This document shows, piece after piece, positions 17,779 to 31,324 of a stretch of 64,000 nt of DNA. The DNA is from Bacillota bacterium (lineage in GTDB: Bacteria; Bacillota; Clostridia; Peptostreptococcales; Anaerovoracaceae): assembly GCA_021769295.1 (NCBI GenBank), contig JAETTD010000001.1, forward strand, positions 62,001-126,000. The letters are read 5' to 3'. Positions within the stretch are counted from its first letter, which is position 1. Each line of letters begins with the position of its first letter. A program made the position numbers and the translations under genes. The notes under the pieces are model-generated. The model was not told where the DNA came from, ran no database searches, and worked only from the letters and a program-made list of their open reading frames with translations.

Positions 17779-19662
<1,884 letters not shown>

Positions 19663-20271
19663 CTAATTGGCGACCTTTACCATTGAAGGTCTGATTACTC
19701 TATTGTTTAAAATGTACCCCTTTTGGAGAACTTCCGTTACCTTTCCGCTTTCGTACTCGGTCGAATCCTCCATCATTACAGCGTTATGGAAGTTAGGGTC
19801 AAAATCTTCTCCAAGCGCTGCGATTTCACTTGCTCCTGCTTTTTCAAGCACCCCAAGGAGCTGTTTTAAAATCATTTCCATGCCCTGATAGAAGCTGTCG
19901 CCGTCGTTTCCGGCAGCCAAAGCTCTCTCAAAGTTATCTATCACATTAAGCAGTTCGCTGATGATTTTTTCATTGGCAAATGCATAAATGTCACTTTTTT
20001 CTTTCTCTGTCCTGCGTTTGAAGTTCTGGAAGTCCGCCATAAGCCTCATGTATCTGATGTTCAGGGCTTCTTCCTCAGGGTCTTTTGCCTTGGGCTCTTC
20101 TGTGTTTGGCTCCTCTGCGGCCTCTTCTCCCTGAGTTTCCTGAGCCTCTTCCTTAGCTTCTTCTTTGGCTTTCTCCCCGGTCTCTTCGCAGCCGCAGGTC
20201 TCTTCCTGACAGTCTTTTTCTGCTGTTTCTTCTTCAATAACGTCTTCTGTTTTCTTGTTCTCGTCACTCAT
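19663..20271 (-). CDS. grpE: Nucleotide exchange factor GrpE
   Basis: The track starts at 20295, but ATG 20271 (MSDENKKTED) has GGAGG 11 bp upstream and an ATGAGTGA overlap with the hrcA stop, giving 202 aa. A long acidic, Glu-rich N-terminus (about 1-60) precedes the coiled coil and the four-helix/beta-wing domain, with RYMRLMADFQNFKRRTEKEK and the C-terminal VLQKGYILNNRVIRPSMV signature. It releases ADP from DnaK. Confidence 0.96.
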   Translation of the reverse strand: MSDENKKTEDVIEEETAEKDCQEETCGCEETGEKAKEEAKEEAQETQGEEAAEEPNTEEPKAKDPEEEALNIRYMRLMADFQNFKRRTEKEKSDIYAFANEKIISELLNVIDNFERALAAGNDGDSFYQGMEMILKQLLGVLEKAGASEIAALGEDFDPNFHNAVMMEDSTEYESGKVTEVLQKGYILNNRVIRPSMVKVAN

Positions 20272-21313
20272 CTTCCTCATTACCTCCGCTTTCAAGTTTG
20301 AATGTGTTGCTCAAATTATCGGTCAGATACTCGACAATCGAAGTGACTTCGCTGTACTTCATCCTCGTCGGCCCGATTACACCGATTTTTCCCACCAGCT
20401 TGCCGTCCACATGATAGCTTGCCGTTATCAAAGCACAATCATTCATGATGTCGTCTGCGTTTTCTTCACCGATGGTGACGATTACGCCGTCTTCTCTTTC
20501 TATAAGTTTCTTTGTGAAATCCTCTTTCTGGCTGAGCATTTCTATAAAGCTCTTGGCTTTCTGCAAATCGTTGTATTCAGGAATGTCGAAGATATTGGTC
20601 AGACCTTCCATGTAAAGATTTACGTTGAGCATATCTTCAAGAGTTTTCATAAAGTTTGGCATTACATCCTTTGCCAGACCGCTCATAGCCGCAATATCGG
20701 TTTCAAAATTTTCTATTATATTATTGGTTAAAACTTCGCTTATGCTCTTGCCTTTGTAATTGTAAGTCATGGTTTTGGCAAGAAGCTGAAGATTTTCTTC
20801 TGTATAAGGAACTTTTATGTTCAGCGCCGTATTGGAAATCTTGCCGCTTTCTGAAACTATCATCATCACCACGGTATGCTCGTCAACGGGCAGAAGATTT
20901 ATAAACTTGAGTGCATCTTCATCCTGCGTCGGAGTCAAAGCGAACGAAGTGAGGTTTGTAATCTCTGAAAGGACGGTAGCCGCATGTTCAATGGTCTTTT
21001 CAAACTCGTTGACATTGGATTTGAGTCTTTCGGCTATTATGTTCTTTTCTTCCCTGCTCAGTTCTTTCTTTTCCATAAGGGCGTTGACATAGAGCCTGTA
21101 TGCAGAATCTGAAGGTACTCTGCCTGCTGACGTGTGAGGGTGGGTCAGATATCCCATTTCTTCAAGGTCTGCCATTTCGTTCCTTATGGTCGCAGGGCTT
21201 ATGCCCAAATCATATTTTTTAGAAAGTGTTCTGGAGCCAACCGGTTCAGCGGTCTTAACGTAATCGCTGATTATAGCCTGTAAAATTTTAAGTTTACGTT
21301 CTGTAAGTTCCAT
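20264..21313 (-). CDS. hrcA: Heat-inducible transcription repressor HrcA
   Basis: 349 aa. A winged helix at the N-terminus (ERKLKILQAIISDYVKTAEPVGSRTLSK, then ATIRNEMADLEEMGYL) precedes the GAF-like inserted-dimerisation domain typical of HrcA. It represses its own operon by binding CIRCE and needs GroE for activity in known systems. First gene of the operon; the CIRCE element sits 15 bp upstream of its ATG and the promoter 54-82 bp upstream. Confidence 0.96.
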   Translation of the reverse strand: MELTERKLKILQAIISDYVKTAEPVGSRTLSKKYDLGISPATIRNEMADLEEMGYLTHPHTSAGRVPSDSAYRLYVNALMEKKELSREEKNIIAERLKSNVNEFEKTIEHAATVLSEITNLTSFALTPTQDEDALKFINLLPVDEHTVVMMIVSESGKISNTALNIKVPYTEENLQLLAKTMTYNYKGKSISEVLTNNIIENFETDIAAMSGLAKDVMPNFMKTLEDMLNVNLYMEGLTNIFDIPEYNDLQKAKSFIEMLSQKEDFTKKLIEREDGVIVTIGEENADDIMNDCALITASYHVDGKLVGKIGVIGPTRMKYSEVTSIVEYLTDNLSNTFKLESGGNEEDE

Positions 21314-21328
21314 CGCTTTTCTCCTTTG

Positions 21329-21355
21329 TTAGCACTCACCAATTTGGAGTGCTAA
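21329..21355 (-). promoter_or_regulatory. CIRCE operator
   Basis: TTAGCACTC-N9-GAGTGCTAA, a perfect match to the HrcA-binding consensus, between the promoter and the hrcA start. Confidence 0.98.
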
Positions 21356-21366
21356 TCACTACTTAT

Positions 21367-21395
21367 AAGATACTACTCACCGCACCGATTGTCAA
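21367..21395 (-). promoter_or_regulatory. Sigma-A promoter of the hrcA-dnaJ operon
   Basis: Perfect TTGACA (21390-21395), 17-bp spacer, TATCTT (21367-21372) on the minus strand, just upstream of CIRCE. Confidence 0.75.
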
Positions 21396-21413
21396 CAATA
21401 TTTGCGAAGTTTT

Positions 21414-22145
21414 TTATGTATTTTTTGTGAAAATTATCCTTTTATTTATGAGCAGCCTGATTGCTATTGCTGCAAATATCAACGAGATCCACTGGGAGAC
21501 GGAAAGGAATCCTATAAAGCCTCTTTCCGGGTCTCCTCTGAAAAATTCCAGCACAAATCTCATGCCTCCGTACAGCAGCAAGTACAACGGAAATGTCTTT
21601 GAAAAACCGGAGCGTTTATTTTGGATATACATTATAAGCGCAAAAATCATCAGATTTCCCGAAGCTTCCACCAGTTGGAGCGGAAACCCTCCTATACCTC
21701 CGCAGCAGCCTGCCGTATAACAGCCGAGCCTGCCGAAAAAGTGAAACAGAGGGACAGCCGGCGCTGCAAGTTCCATGGTCTTCCCGAAAGGCAGCTTAAA
21801 CTGCCTGCAATAAATGTAAAATGCGGCGATAACGCCTATGAGTCCTCCGTAAAACACGAAGCCCTGCCCCATTATTTTTTCCAGGAAACCGCTGTTCCAC
21901 TCTATCCGGTGCCAATACTCGATGAACTGAGGAATCATGCATAAGAGAGCCATGAGCTTTGAGCCTGCTATGATTCCTATTATGGAATATGCCCCAAGAT
22001 TGATAATGTCGTCTTGCTCTATTCCGTATTTCTTTCTCCTTTTAAGACACAAAAATAAGGCTGCCATAAATCCTATGGAGCCTATAATAGAATAGAACGA
22101 AATTGCCTTTCCGAAAATCAGAATGTAATCGATTCCTATAGTCAT
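21414..22145 (-). CDS. lgt: Prolipoprotein diacylglyceryl transferase family protein
   Basis: 243 aa, about seven membrane spans. The Lgt signature region is recognisable as HFFGRLGCYTAGCCGG, with GFVFYGGLIG, the essential-arginine segment RFVLEFFRGDPERG and SVSQWIS. Lgt transfers diacylglycerol from phosphatidylglycerol to the lipobox Cys of prolipoproteins. The signature has GCYTAGCC where classical Lgt has GNFINxE, a variant I associate with some clostridial Lgt paralogs, so it may be a second copy. It starts 1 bp after the stop of the DUF4190 gene. Confidence 0.75.
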   Translation of the reverse strand: MTIGIDYILIFGKAISFYSIIGSIGFMAALFLCLKRRKKYGIEQDDIINLGAYSIIGIIAGSKLMALLCMIPQFIEYWHRIEWNSGFLEKIMGQGFVFYGGLIGVIAAFYIYCRQFKLPFGKTMELAAPAVPLFHFFGRLGCYTAGCCGGIGGFPLQLVEASGNLMIFALIMYIQNKRSGFSKTFPLYLLLYGGMRFVLEFFRGDPERGFIGFLSVSQWISLIFAAIAIRLLINKRIIFTKNT

Positions 22146-22146
22146 G

Positions 22147-22416
22147 TTACATGCCTGCCGCTATTCCGAAAATAGCGCCTATGGCGCATATTGCGCAGAG
22201 ATACATGGCCCCGCCTAAGGCAACTCCCACTATGGAGCATACCAATCCGGCAGTGGACATTCCGCTTATGCCTTCCTTTTTTCTCGCCTGAACGGCAATT
22301 ACTATGCCTATTATTCCGAGAATTATTCCCGCTATGGTATATACAAAGTCCAATACTATGGCCGCTATGCCCAGCACGAGAGACGCAATGGTCAGAGTCG
22401 TGTTATTTCCTTCCAT
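22147..22416 (-). CDS. Small DUF4190-type membrane protein
   Basis: 89 aa with two long hydrophobic stretches separated by VQARKKEGISGMSTAGLVCS, the pattern of DUF4190 proteins (helix, basic loop with Gly, helix). Function unknown. Start ATG 22416 has GAAAGGAA upstream. Followed directly by lgt. Confidence 0.7.
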   Translation of the reverse strand: MEGNNTTLTIASLVLGIAAIVLDFVYTIAGIILGIIGIVIAVQARKKEGISGMSTAGLVCSIVGVALGGAMYLCAICAIGAIFGIAAGM

Positions 22417-22493
22417 ATCAAATTCCTTTCTTCTTATATTTGCCTACAGTCTATACTATTTCGACAAATTTTTCAACATATATTTACTTTTAT

Positions 22494-25188
<2,695 letters not shown>

Positions 25189-25206
25189 AACAATCTCCGT
25201 TATATG

Positions 25207-27024
25207 CTATTTGTTTTCGTCATATTTGAGAACCGCCGTAAATGCTTCCTGCGGCACTTCAACGGTACCGAACTGGCGCATCCTCTTCTTGCCTTCTTTT
25301 TGCTTTTCAAGAAGCTTTTTCTTTCTTGAAATATCTCCTCCGTAGCATTTTGCTATTACGTCTTTTCTGTAGGCTTTGACGGTTTCACGTGCTATAACCT
25401 TTTGACCTATTGCTGCCTGAATAGGCACTTCAAACTGATGCATAGGTATGATTTCTTTAAGTTTTTCACACACAAATCGTCCCCGCGCATATGCTTTGGA
25501 CTCGTGCACTATCATGGAAAATGCGTCCACAAGGTCCTTGTTGAGCAATATATCCATTTTAACCACGTTTGAACGTTCGTAACGTATAAATTCGTAATCC
25601 AGTGAGCCGTATCCCCTTGTCTTGGATTTGAGCGCATCGAAGAAATCGTATATAACCTCGTTGAGCGGCATTTCATAATGAAGCTGCACCCTCGTCTCGG
25701 TAATATATTCCATATGAATCATCTTTCCTCTGCGTTCCTGACAAAGTTCCATTATGCTTCCCACGTAATCCTTGGGAATCATTATGTCAGCCTTGACCAT
25801 AGGTTCTTCTATATAGCTTATCTCCTGCTGCGGAGGCAGGTTTGTCGGATTCTGTATCATTTCCACGGTGCCGTCGCTCTTCACAACTCTGTAAATTACG
25901 CTCGGGGAAGTGGTTATAACTCCCAGATTGAATTCTCTTTCGAGCCTTTCGACTATGATTTCCATATGCAAAAGGCCTAAAAATCCACACCTGAATCCGA
26001 ATCCCAAGGCCGTAGAAGTCTCGGGTTCAAAATTAAAGGCCGCGTCGTTTACCTGCAGCTTTTCCAGCGCATCCTTGACATTTTCGTATTTTTCGCCTTC
26101 AGCGGGATAAATTCCGCAGTACACCATGGATTGAGCCTTCTTATAGCCGGGCAGCATCTCCTCGGTAGGTGCGGAGTCCAAAGTTATGGTGTCTCCCACA
26201 CGGGCGTCGGAAACCTGCTTGATGCTTCCGCATATGTAGCCTACTTCTCCCGCTTTCAGCACATCTGCGGGCACCGGTCCGGGAGCGCACACGCCTACTT
26301 CGGTTACTTCATACTTTTTGCCGGTGTTCATGAGGCGTATAATATCACCCTTTGATACCCGGCCGTCAAAAATTCTCGTATATATTATTACGCCTTTGTA
26401 ATTGTCGTATTTTGAATCAAATATGAGGGCTTTGAGCTTCCCGTCCGGGTCTCCTGTCGGCGCAGGAATTTTTTTAACTACTTCTTCAAGCAAATCTTCG
26501 ATTCCTATGCCTTCCTTTGCGGACACCAAAGGGGCTTCCGATGCGTCAAGGCCTATCACTTCTTCTATTTCTTCCTTCGTCTCATCGGGTCTTGCTGATG
26601 CAAGGTCTATTTTATTGAGTACAGGCAGAATTTCCAGGTCTTCGTCCAGAGCCAAGTATACGTTGGCAAGGGTCTGCGCTTCTACTCCCTGAGTTGCGTC
26701 CACAACAAGAACGGCGCCCTCACATGCCGCCAAGCTCCTCGATACTTCATAGTTAAAATCCACATGGCCCGGGGTATCTATGAGGTTAAAAGTGTAATCA
26801 TGGCCATCTCTGCTGTGATAGAGCAATCTCGTGGTCTGAAGCTTAATGGTTATGCCTCTTTCTCTCTCCAGCTCCATGTTATCGAGAAATTGCTCTTTCA
26901 TATCCCTCTGGTCTACCAACCCCGTCTTTTCTATTATTCTGTCTGCCAAGGTGGATTTTCCGTGGTCAATATGCGCTATAATGCTGAAATTTCTTATATA
27001 CTGCTGATATTCTTTATTTGACAT
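25207..27024 (-). CDS. lepA: Elongation factor 4 (LepA)
   Basis: 605 aa. G-domain motifs are [13 protein letters not shown] (G1), DTPGHVDF (G3) and [10 protein letters not shown] (G4). EF-G-like domains II, III and V follow, with the LepA-specific C-terminal domain ([21 protein letters not shown], ending [19 protein letters not shown]). It is a ribosome-bound GTPase affecting translation and initiation. Intact and of typical length. Confidence 0.97.
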   Translation of the reverse strand: MSNKEYQQYIRNFSIIAHIDHGKSTLADRIIEKTGLVDQRDMKEQFLDNMELERERGITIKLQTTRLLYHSRDGHDYTFNLIDTPGHVDFNYEVSRSLAACEGAVLVVDATQGVEAQTLANVYLALDEDLEILPVLNKIDLASARPDETKEEIEEVIGLDASEAPLVSAKEGIGIEDLLEEVVKKIPAPTGDPDGKLKALIFDSKYDNYKGVIIYTRIFDGRVSKGDIIRLMNTGKKYEVTEVGVCAPGPVPADVLKAGEVGYICGSIKQVSDARVGDTITLDSAPTEEMLPGYKKAQSMVYCGIYPAEGEKYENVKDALEKLQVNDAAFNFEPETSTALGFGFRCGFLGLLHMEIIVERLEREFNLGVITTSPSVIYRVVKSDGTVEMIQNPTNLPPQQEISYIEEPMVKADIMIPKDYVGSIMELCQERRGKMIHMEYITETRVQLHYEMPLNEVIYDFFDALKSKTRGYGSLDYEFIRYERSNVVKMDILLNKDLVDAFSMIVHESKAYARGRFVCEKLKEIIPMHQFEVPIQAAIGQKVIARETVKAYRKDVIAKCYGGDISRKKKLLEKQKEGKKRMRQFGTVEVPQEAFTAVLKYDENK

Positions 27025-27062
27025 TATTTCCTCACTTAAAACAAACTTTCTAATTCTATATT

Positions 27063-27224
27063 TTAATGTAAATCAAGCATGTTTTCAATGAAAAGTTGTA
27101 ATCTGTTACTGATTGTGTCTTCTTTTTGGTACAAAATGCCGCATTGCCTGTCCACCCTTAGAAGGGAAAGCGTTGTTACGAAGAACAACGCTGCTATTAC
27201 AAAATATATTTTAATATTTTTCAT
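27063..27224 (-). CDS. Small membrane-type ORF between spoIIP and lepA (53 aa)
   Basis: Too short for the track. ATG 27224 opens 2 bp after the spoIIP stop. The product is [20 protein letters not shown] followed by about 33 mainly polar residues ending in LH, an N-terminal membrane or signal helix with a short tail. A weak AAAGG precedes it. A hairpin (AGCGTTGTT/AACAACGCT) lies inside the reading frame and could instead be a weak terminator of spoIIP. Function unknown; coding status unsure. Confidence 0.4.
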   Translation of the reverse strand: MKNIKIYFVIAALFFVTTLSLLRVDRQCGILYQKEDTISNRLQLFIENMLDLH

Positions 27225-27226
27225 CT

Positions 27227-28141
27227 TTAGCCTTTCTTTAAAGTTTCTGCCAAAATGTTTCCGAACACCTCCGCAGTATTTCTACAATCTTCTATTTGGT
27301 TCTGGTTATATCCTATTTCGAGCAGCAGGTACTTTGACGATAAATCCTGATTGTATTTATAGCCTCTTTCGAGGACTTTTCCCGTAAATCCGCTGTAATT
27401 TGCGCTTGCCACCGCATTAAGGTCTTTTACAAATGCCAAGTTTGACTGATATGTAGAAGCGGCTGTTCCTATCACATATGAATACTTGGCGCAGGTCTTG
27501 CCGTTTATGGATACCGTTGCCGCAGGGGAATCGGATGATATGGCGTCTCTGTGCAAATCTATCACGCATTTTACCGTCGGGTATTTTTGAAGCAGCTGCC
27601 GTGCTGTTTCATAAGATCTGCTGTATGAACTGTTATAAGAAGGATAATCGTGCAGGGTCGTGTCGTGAACTACAGGTATGCCCTGTTTTTCAAGAGTCGC
27701 CGCCAGAGTGTTTCCCACATCTCTTACGGTGTTGGCTTCCTCTTTGGAATGGAAATTGCTTCCCGACGCCGGCAGATATGACTCCGTCGCATGAGTATGA
27801 AGTATCAGAACAAGAGGCTCATCGCCTGTTACAACCGGTTCGCCGCCCTGCTCGCCGTCATTGGATTCAGCCTTTTCATCCGAAGTCTGTTCTTCGGGTG
27901 ACTGCATGGCTTCATTATCCCTTGAATCGGCCAGTTCAATTCCCATGGAAGGGTAAACCGTGCTTATACACATGACCCCCAAATCCGTTGCCGAAACTTT
28001 CCGTCCTTCTTCTGTCTGATTTTCTTCACCGACTTCTGCGTTGGTGGGCACAGCCGCCTTCTGCACATACATATTATTGTAAAAGAAAACAGTGCTGATG
28101 ACATAAAGCATGACTGCAGCCCTGGCAAAAAATTTTTTCAT
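27227..28141 (-). CDS. spoIIP: Stage II sporulation protein P
   Basis: 304 aa. An N-terminal membrane anchor (about 8-26) precedes a low-complexity acidic linker and the SpoIIP amidase/endopeptidase domain with LILHTHATESY, the CVIDLHRDA motif and LLLEIGYNQNQ (zinc and catalytic residues). SpoIIP removes septal and engulfment peptidoglycan together with SpoIID and SpoIIM. It follows gpr by 29 bp, the conserved gpr-spoIIP-lepA order of spore formers. Confidence 0.93.
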   Translation of the reverse strand: MKKFFARAAVMLYVISTVFFYNNMYVQKAAVPTNAEVGEENQTEEGRKVSATDLGVMCISTVYPSMGIELADSRDNEAMQSPEEQTSDEKAESNDGEQGGEPVVTGDEPLVLILHTHATESYLPASGSNFHSKEEANTVRDVGNTLAATLEKQGIPVVHDTTLHDYPSYNSSYSRSYETARQLLQKYPTVKCVIDLHRDAISSDSPAATVSINGKTCAKYSYVIGTAASTYQSNLAFVKDLNAVASANYSGFTGKVLERGYKYNQDLSSKYLLLEIGYNQNQIEDCRNTAEVFGNILAETLKKG

Positions 28142-28170
28142 TTTCTATATCCTCCGGCATAAATCTCACC

Positions 28171-29052
28171 TTAAGAATATATGCCGGGATGAAGTGTTAT
28201 ATTTATGGCATTTGCGATAATGTCCGAAAAATCTTTTATTATTTCGTCTATATCCGTTGACGTTACAATCATGTCCAGCTCTTTTCGCTCCATATATTTT
28301 TCTGCGGCAGCTTCGTCCCATGAGTCGATATTTTCGGCTGCTTCCATTATCAGAGTTCTTGAGTCTATCACCGTAGGCACACCTACAGACACCACCTTGC
28401 ATCCCAGCGTGGCCTCTGAAATAGGCTTTCGCCTGTTACCCATACCTGCTCCGGGCTCAATTCCCGTATCGCAGAGCTGAATGGTTGTGCTCATTCTTTC
28501 CATATTGCGTGCAGCCAAAGAGTCCACTATAATGACAACGTCGGGCTTTGTTAAGGATACAATCTTTTCTATCAGGTCAGCGGTTTCCATTCCGGTAACT
28601 CCCGTCACGGAAGGGTTAAATCCGCTGACATTGGCCATTTCCCAGTCTCCGTCAGCTCCGAACATATCAAAGAGATGAGCGGTTATCTTAACTTTATCTA
28701 TGGTATGAGGCCCAAGGCTGTCAGGCGTTACTTTTTCGTTGCCAAGTCCCACCACCAAGGCTTTAAGATAATAGTTGAAGGGAATCATCTTTTTAAGTTC
28801 ATGGGCTAAAGCGTGGGCAGCTCTCTCCTTTATATTGTCCTTTTGCTCCAAAATTCCTTCCACTTCTATGGTTATATAGTTCCCCTGGGCTTTGTTAAAT
28901 GCTCTTGCCCCCTCTTCGCTGTTAATTATTATTTCGGTCACGCAAATATCTTCATCTATCTGCTTTTGCTTCTTGATGTATCCCACGGCTCTCTGCCTTG
29001 CCTCATCAAGCAATTCCTGATTTTCTATGGCTAAATCGGTCCTGTACTGCAT
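28171..29052 (-). CDS. gpr: GPR endopeptidase (germination protease)
   Basis: The track starts at 29280, but ATG 29052 (MQYRTDLAIENQEL) has AGGAG 8 bp upstream, and the 76 residues removed are coded by repeat DNA. The product is 293 aa. It shows TDLAIE near the zymogen cleavage region, GLGNEKVTPDSLGPHT, DSLAARN and IEPGAGMGNRRK, all characteristic of the GPR aspartic-type protease that degrades small acid-soluble spore proteins on germination. Supports a spore-forming host. Confidence 0.94.
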   Translation of the reverse strand: MQYRTDLAIENQELLDEARQRAVGYIKKQKQIDEDICVTEIIINSEEGARAFNKAQGNYITIEVEGILEQKDNIKERAAHALAHELKKMIPFNYYLKALVVGLGNEKVTPDSLGPHTIDKVKITAHLFDMFGADGDWEMANVSGFNPSVTGVTGMETADLIEKIVSLTKPDVVIIVDSLAARNMERMSTTIQLCDTGIEPGAGMGNRRKPISEATLGCKVVSVGVPTVIDSRTLIMEAAENIDSWDEAAAEKYMERKELDMIVTSTDIDEIIKDFSDIIANAINITLHPGIYS

Positions 29053-29198
29053 TATCTTTGCTCCTGTCAAAAATGTTCTTAGCAATGTAAGTTTCTTCAA
29101 TATGTAAGTTTCCCCAAATTGGCTTTTTATTATGCGTACGGCCGGCCGTGTCTCGCTGATAAATTCAAATCGGACAAAGGGCGTTAACACCCTCGGCT

Positions 29199-29386
29199 GC
29201 ACGTTTTTGTGATTTTGTGCAATAATGTTAGCAAAAATGCAAAACGTCGCAGCAGAGCTACAACGTTTCTGTAGTTTCACGCAATTATGTTAAGGTTTTC
29301 TGAAATCGTGTTGCCGGAGCTACAACATTCCTGCAATTTCATGCAATTATGTTATGGATTTTGCAGATTGTGGTTATCCGGTCGAA
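29199..29386. repeat. 62-bp repeat array, ATGTT family, left copy (3 cores)
   Basis: ATGTT boxes at 29225, 29287 and 29349 are exactly 62 bp apart. Each ends an imperfect palindrome of the form AACRTTnCTGC-N8-GCAATTATGTT. The second full unit is nearly identical to units of the right copy. The last 44 bp (TGCAATTATGTTATGGATTT onward to CCGGTCGA) recurs exactly at 40255. Confidence 0.85.
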
Positions 29387-29448
29387 GTCAGCTTCTATTA
29401 GAGAACACAACAGATAATCCCTTTACAAATAACTGAATATAGTTCTTT

Positions 29449-29506
29449 GAAGCACCTGCTACTGACCGAGAGAAAAATCGGTTAAACGGCGGGTGCTTTT
29501 ACTTTT
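29449..29506 (+). terminator. Terminator-like hairpin at left end of element
   Basis: AAGCACC...GGTGCTTTT pairs around an inner ACCG/CGGT stem, followed by a T-rich stretch. It may insulate the element from outside transcription. Confidence 0.45.
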
Positions 29507-29556
29507 TCAAAAAATCAGAATACGAGGTCTAAATTACACTTCCCTTACGGGCTATT

Positions 29557-29588
29557 GGGTGAGAGGTCAAATCCTTTCGCCCTTTTTT
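29557..29588 (+). terminator. Terminator, degenerate copy of the one at 39340
   Basis: GGGTGAGAGG / CCTTTCGCCC followed by TTTTTT. The surrounding 50 bp (GGGCTATTGGGTGAGAGGTCAA) repeats the sequence after the sigma-like gene at 39340. Bases 29589-29800 hold no gene I can support. Confidence 0.6.
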
Positions 29589-29805
29589 GTTGCGCTTCTT
29601 GAAAATTGAATAGCAGCCGCCAGAGGGATACCTGCCGCAGCGGACAGCAGAGCGATGATATGAGCCTGCCCGCTGCTTAATCCGTGCATAGCACCGGCAG
29701 AGAAAACGCCGCTTAAAGGAAGCGTGGAACTGTATGGGAGGGCTGTGCTTACATATCCCTGATTCACTTGACAGGGATAAATCTATTTTCAAGGAGGAAA
29801 CGCCT

Positions 29806-29889
29806 ATGTGCAACAACAGGAAACCAAAGCGGAAGGAGGGATTGTATGCAGAAGTTGCAAACGGTCAACGCCGACACGCTCCTTTATGA
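29806..29889 (+). CDS. Possible 27-aa leader ORF of the RepA-like gene
   Basis: ATG 29806 follows CAAGGAGG with good spacing and reads MCNNRKPKRKEGLYAEVANG to a stop at 29889, overlapping the RepA-like start at 29846 in another frame. It could be a translational leader or chance. Low confidence. Confidence 0.25.
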   Translation: MCNNRKPKRKEGLYAEVANGQRRHAPL

Positions 29890-30898
29890 GCCGCTTGAGA
29901 AGCCGTCCTTTGTGGTGGACGGTCTGATACCCACAGGCTTGACCCTGTTATGCGGCTCGCAGAAAATCGGCAAGAGCTGGCTCATGCTCAAGCTCTGCCT
30001 ATGCGTGTCACAGGGCTTGCCCCTATGGGATATGCCGACATTAGAGAGCGATGTGCTGTACCTCTGCCTTGAGGACACCTTCTGCCGCATACAGGACAGG
30101 CTCTTTAAGCTGACAGACGAGGCAAGCGGGCGGCTTCATTTTGCCGTGGCAAGCTGCAAGCTGCCAGACGGTCTTATCGTGCAGCTTGAGGACTATCTGA
30201 AGGAGTACCCAGACAGCAGGCTCATTGTCATTGACACCTTGCAGAAGGTACGCACCGCTTCTAAGGACAACGCCTACGCCAACGATTATGGGGACATCTC
30301 CCTTATCAAAGACTTTGCTGACAGGCATTCCCTGTCGGTAGTGGTCGTACACCATATCCGCAAGCAGAATGACAGTGATGTGTTCAACAAAGTATCTGGA
30401 ACGACAGGCTTGACGGGAAGTGCGGACGCTACCTTTGTACTGGAAAAAGAAAGCAGGGCTTCCGATACCGCAAGGCTCTATGTGACGGGCAGGGACACGC
30501 CCTATCAGGAGTTTACGCTCCGCTTCCATGATTGCAGTTGGGAGCTTGTGGAGCGCAGGACGCAGGAACAGGCAGCGGCGGCGGAAATCCCGCCCGTCCT
30601 CTTTCGGCTTGTGGAATTTATGCAGGACAAAACCGAGTGGTCGGGTACGGCAACAGAGCTTGCCGCCGCAATGGGGGAAACCAGAGCCGCACCCAACGCC
30701 CTCACCAAGTGGATGAATGAGTACCGCATGGGTTTTCTGGCGGAAAACCATATCCGCTATGATTACCACCGAAAAAACAGCGGCAGGCTGATTCTGCTTG
30801 CAAGGCAGGACAAGGGCGGCGGTGACGATGGTGACGGTAGTGACGGTGTTTTTGGGATACCCCCTGCCGTTGTCACTGTCACCGATAGCGTGTGCTGA
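29846..30898 (+). CDS. RepA-like AAA ATPase/helicase of the element
   Basis: The track starts at 29768, but ATG 29846 (MQKLQTVNAD) has AAGGAGGG and removes 26 non-domain residues, leaving 350 aa. It is an AAA_25/RepA-type hexameric helicase: Walker A region CGSQKIGKSWLMLKL (about 37-50), Walker B VIDTLQKV, then VVHHIRKQ and the GSADATFVLEK sensor. A winged-helix-like C-terminal part follows. Such proteins support replication or mobilization of integrative elements. The last 25 residues (GGGDDGDGSDGVFGIPP) are encoded by one arm of the GACGGTG inverted repeat, so the tail is probably a by-product of that DNA. Confidence 0.75.
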   Translation: MQKLQTVNADTLLYEPLEKPSFVVDGLIPTGLTLLCGSQKIGKSWLMLKLCLCVSQGLPLWDMPTLESDVLYLCLEDTFCRIQDRLFKLTDEASGRLHFAVASCKLPDGLIVQLEDYLKEYPDSRLIVIDTLQKVRTASKDNAYANDYGDISLIKDFADRHSLSVVVVHHIRKQNDSDVFNKVSGTTGLTGSADATFVLEKESRASDTARLYVTGRDTPYQEFTLRFHDCSWELVERRTQEQAAAAEIPPVLFRLVEFMQDKTEWSGTATELAAAMGETRAAPNALTKWMNEYRMGFLAENHIRYDYHRKNSGRLILLARQDKGGGDDGDGSDGVFGIPPAVVTVTDSVC

Positions 30899-31279
30899 AA
30901 CGGCAGTCTTGCCCTGCGGGTGACAGCTATGTGTGTGGTGACGGTGATTTCGGGACGCCCCGCCGCTGCCACCCTTCGGGAGAACACCCCGTAAACGCAA
31001 AATGCAGGCGTGGGGATTACTCGCCCTCTCTCGGCTCGTAAACCCACCCCTGCGTCAGAAAAATCGTGCCGATTTTTCCGACAGCGTTTACAGGGTGTAA
31101 CACACTACACCTTGCAAGCAAGGTCGTGTGCCAGCCGTTCCCTCTGGACTCCCTTATGGCAGGGCTTACGCCCTGCTTTATCCTCCGCCTTGCTTCGGAT
31201 AAAAGGACGGCGGCGTGACGGTGGCGGCTCCCGTGAGGGGGTATCCCAAAACCACCGTCACTACCGTCACCACCGTCAC
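30821..31279. other. Candidate oriT/oriV region with GTGACGGTG iterons in inverted repeats
   Basis: The block GTGACGGTAGTGACGGTG followed by TTTTTGGGATACCCCC (30821-30868) returns in inverted orientation at 31234-31279 (GGGGGTATCCCAAAACCACC and so on). A third, partial direct copy lies at 30933-30970. The gap 30899-31324 is gene-free, GC-rich and directly upstream of the relaxase gene, the usual site of an origin of transfer. The nic site cannot be named. Confidence 0.5.
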
Positions 31280-31324
31280 GCAAGGGAGGAATACCCGCCG
31301 AAAAAAGAAAGGAGAATGTCGCCT

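Noticed and set aside
29053-29280. N-terminal extension of Gpr in the ORF track
   Set aside because: The extra 76 residues are coded by repeat DNA and the ATG at 29052 has a good ribosome site and matches the family start.
29567-29767. Minus-strand hydrophobic ORF in the element's left end
   Set aside because: It starts at a GTG without a ribosome site, is antisense to the element genes, and has no recognisable family.
30041-31000. Minus-strand ORF of 319 aa
   Set aside because: Antisense shadow of the RepA-like gene with basic low-complexity translation.
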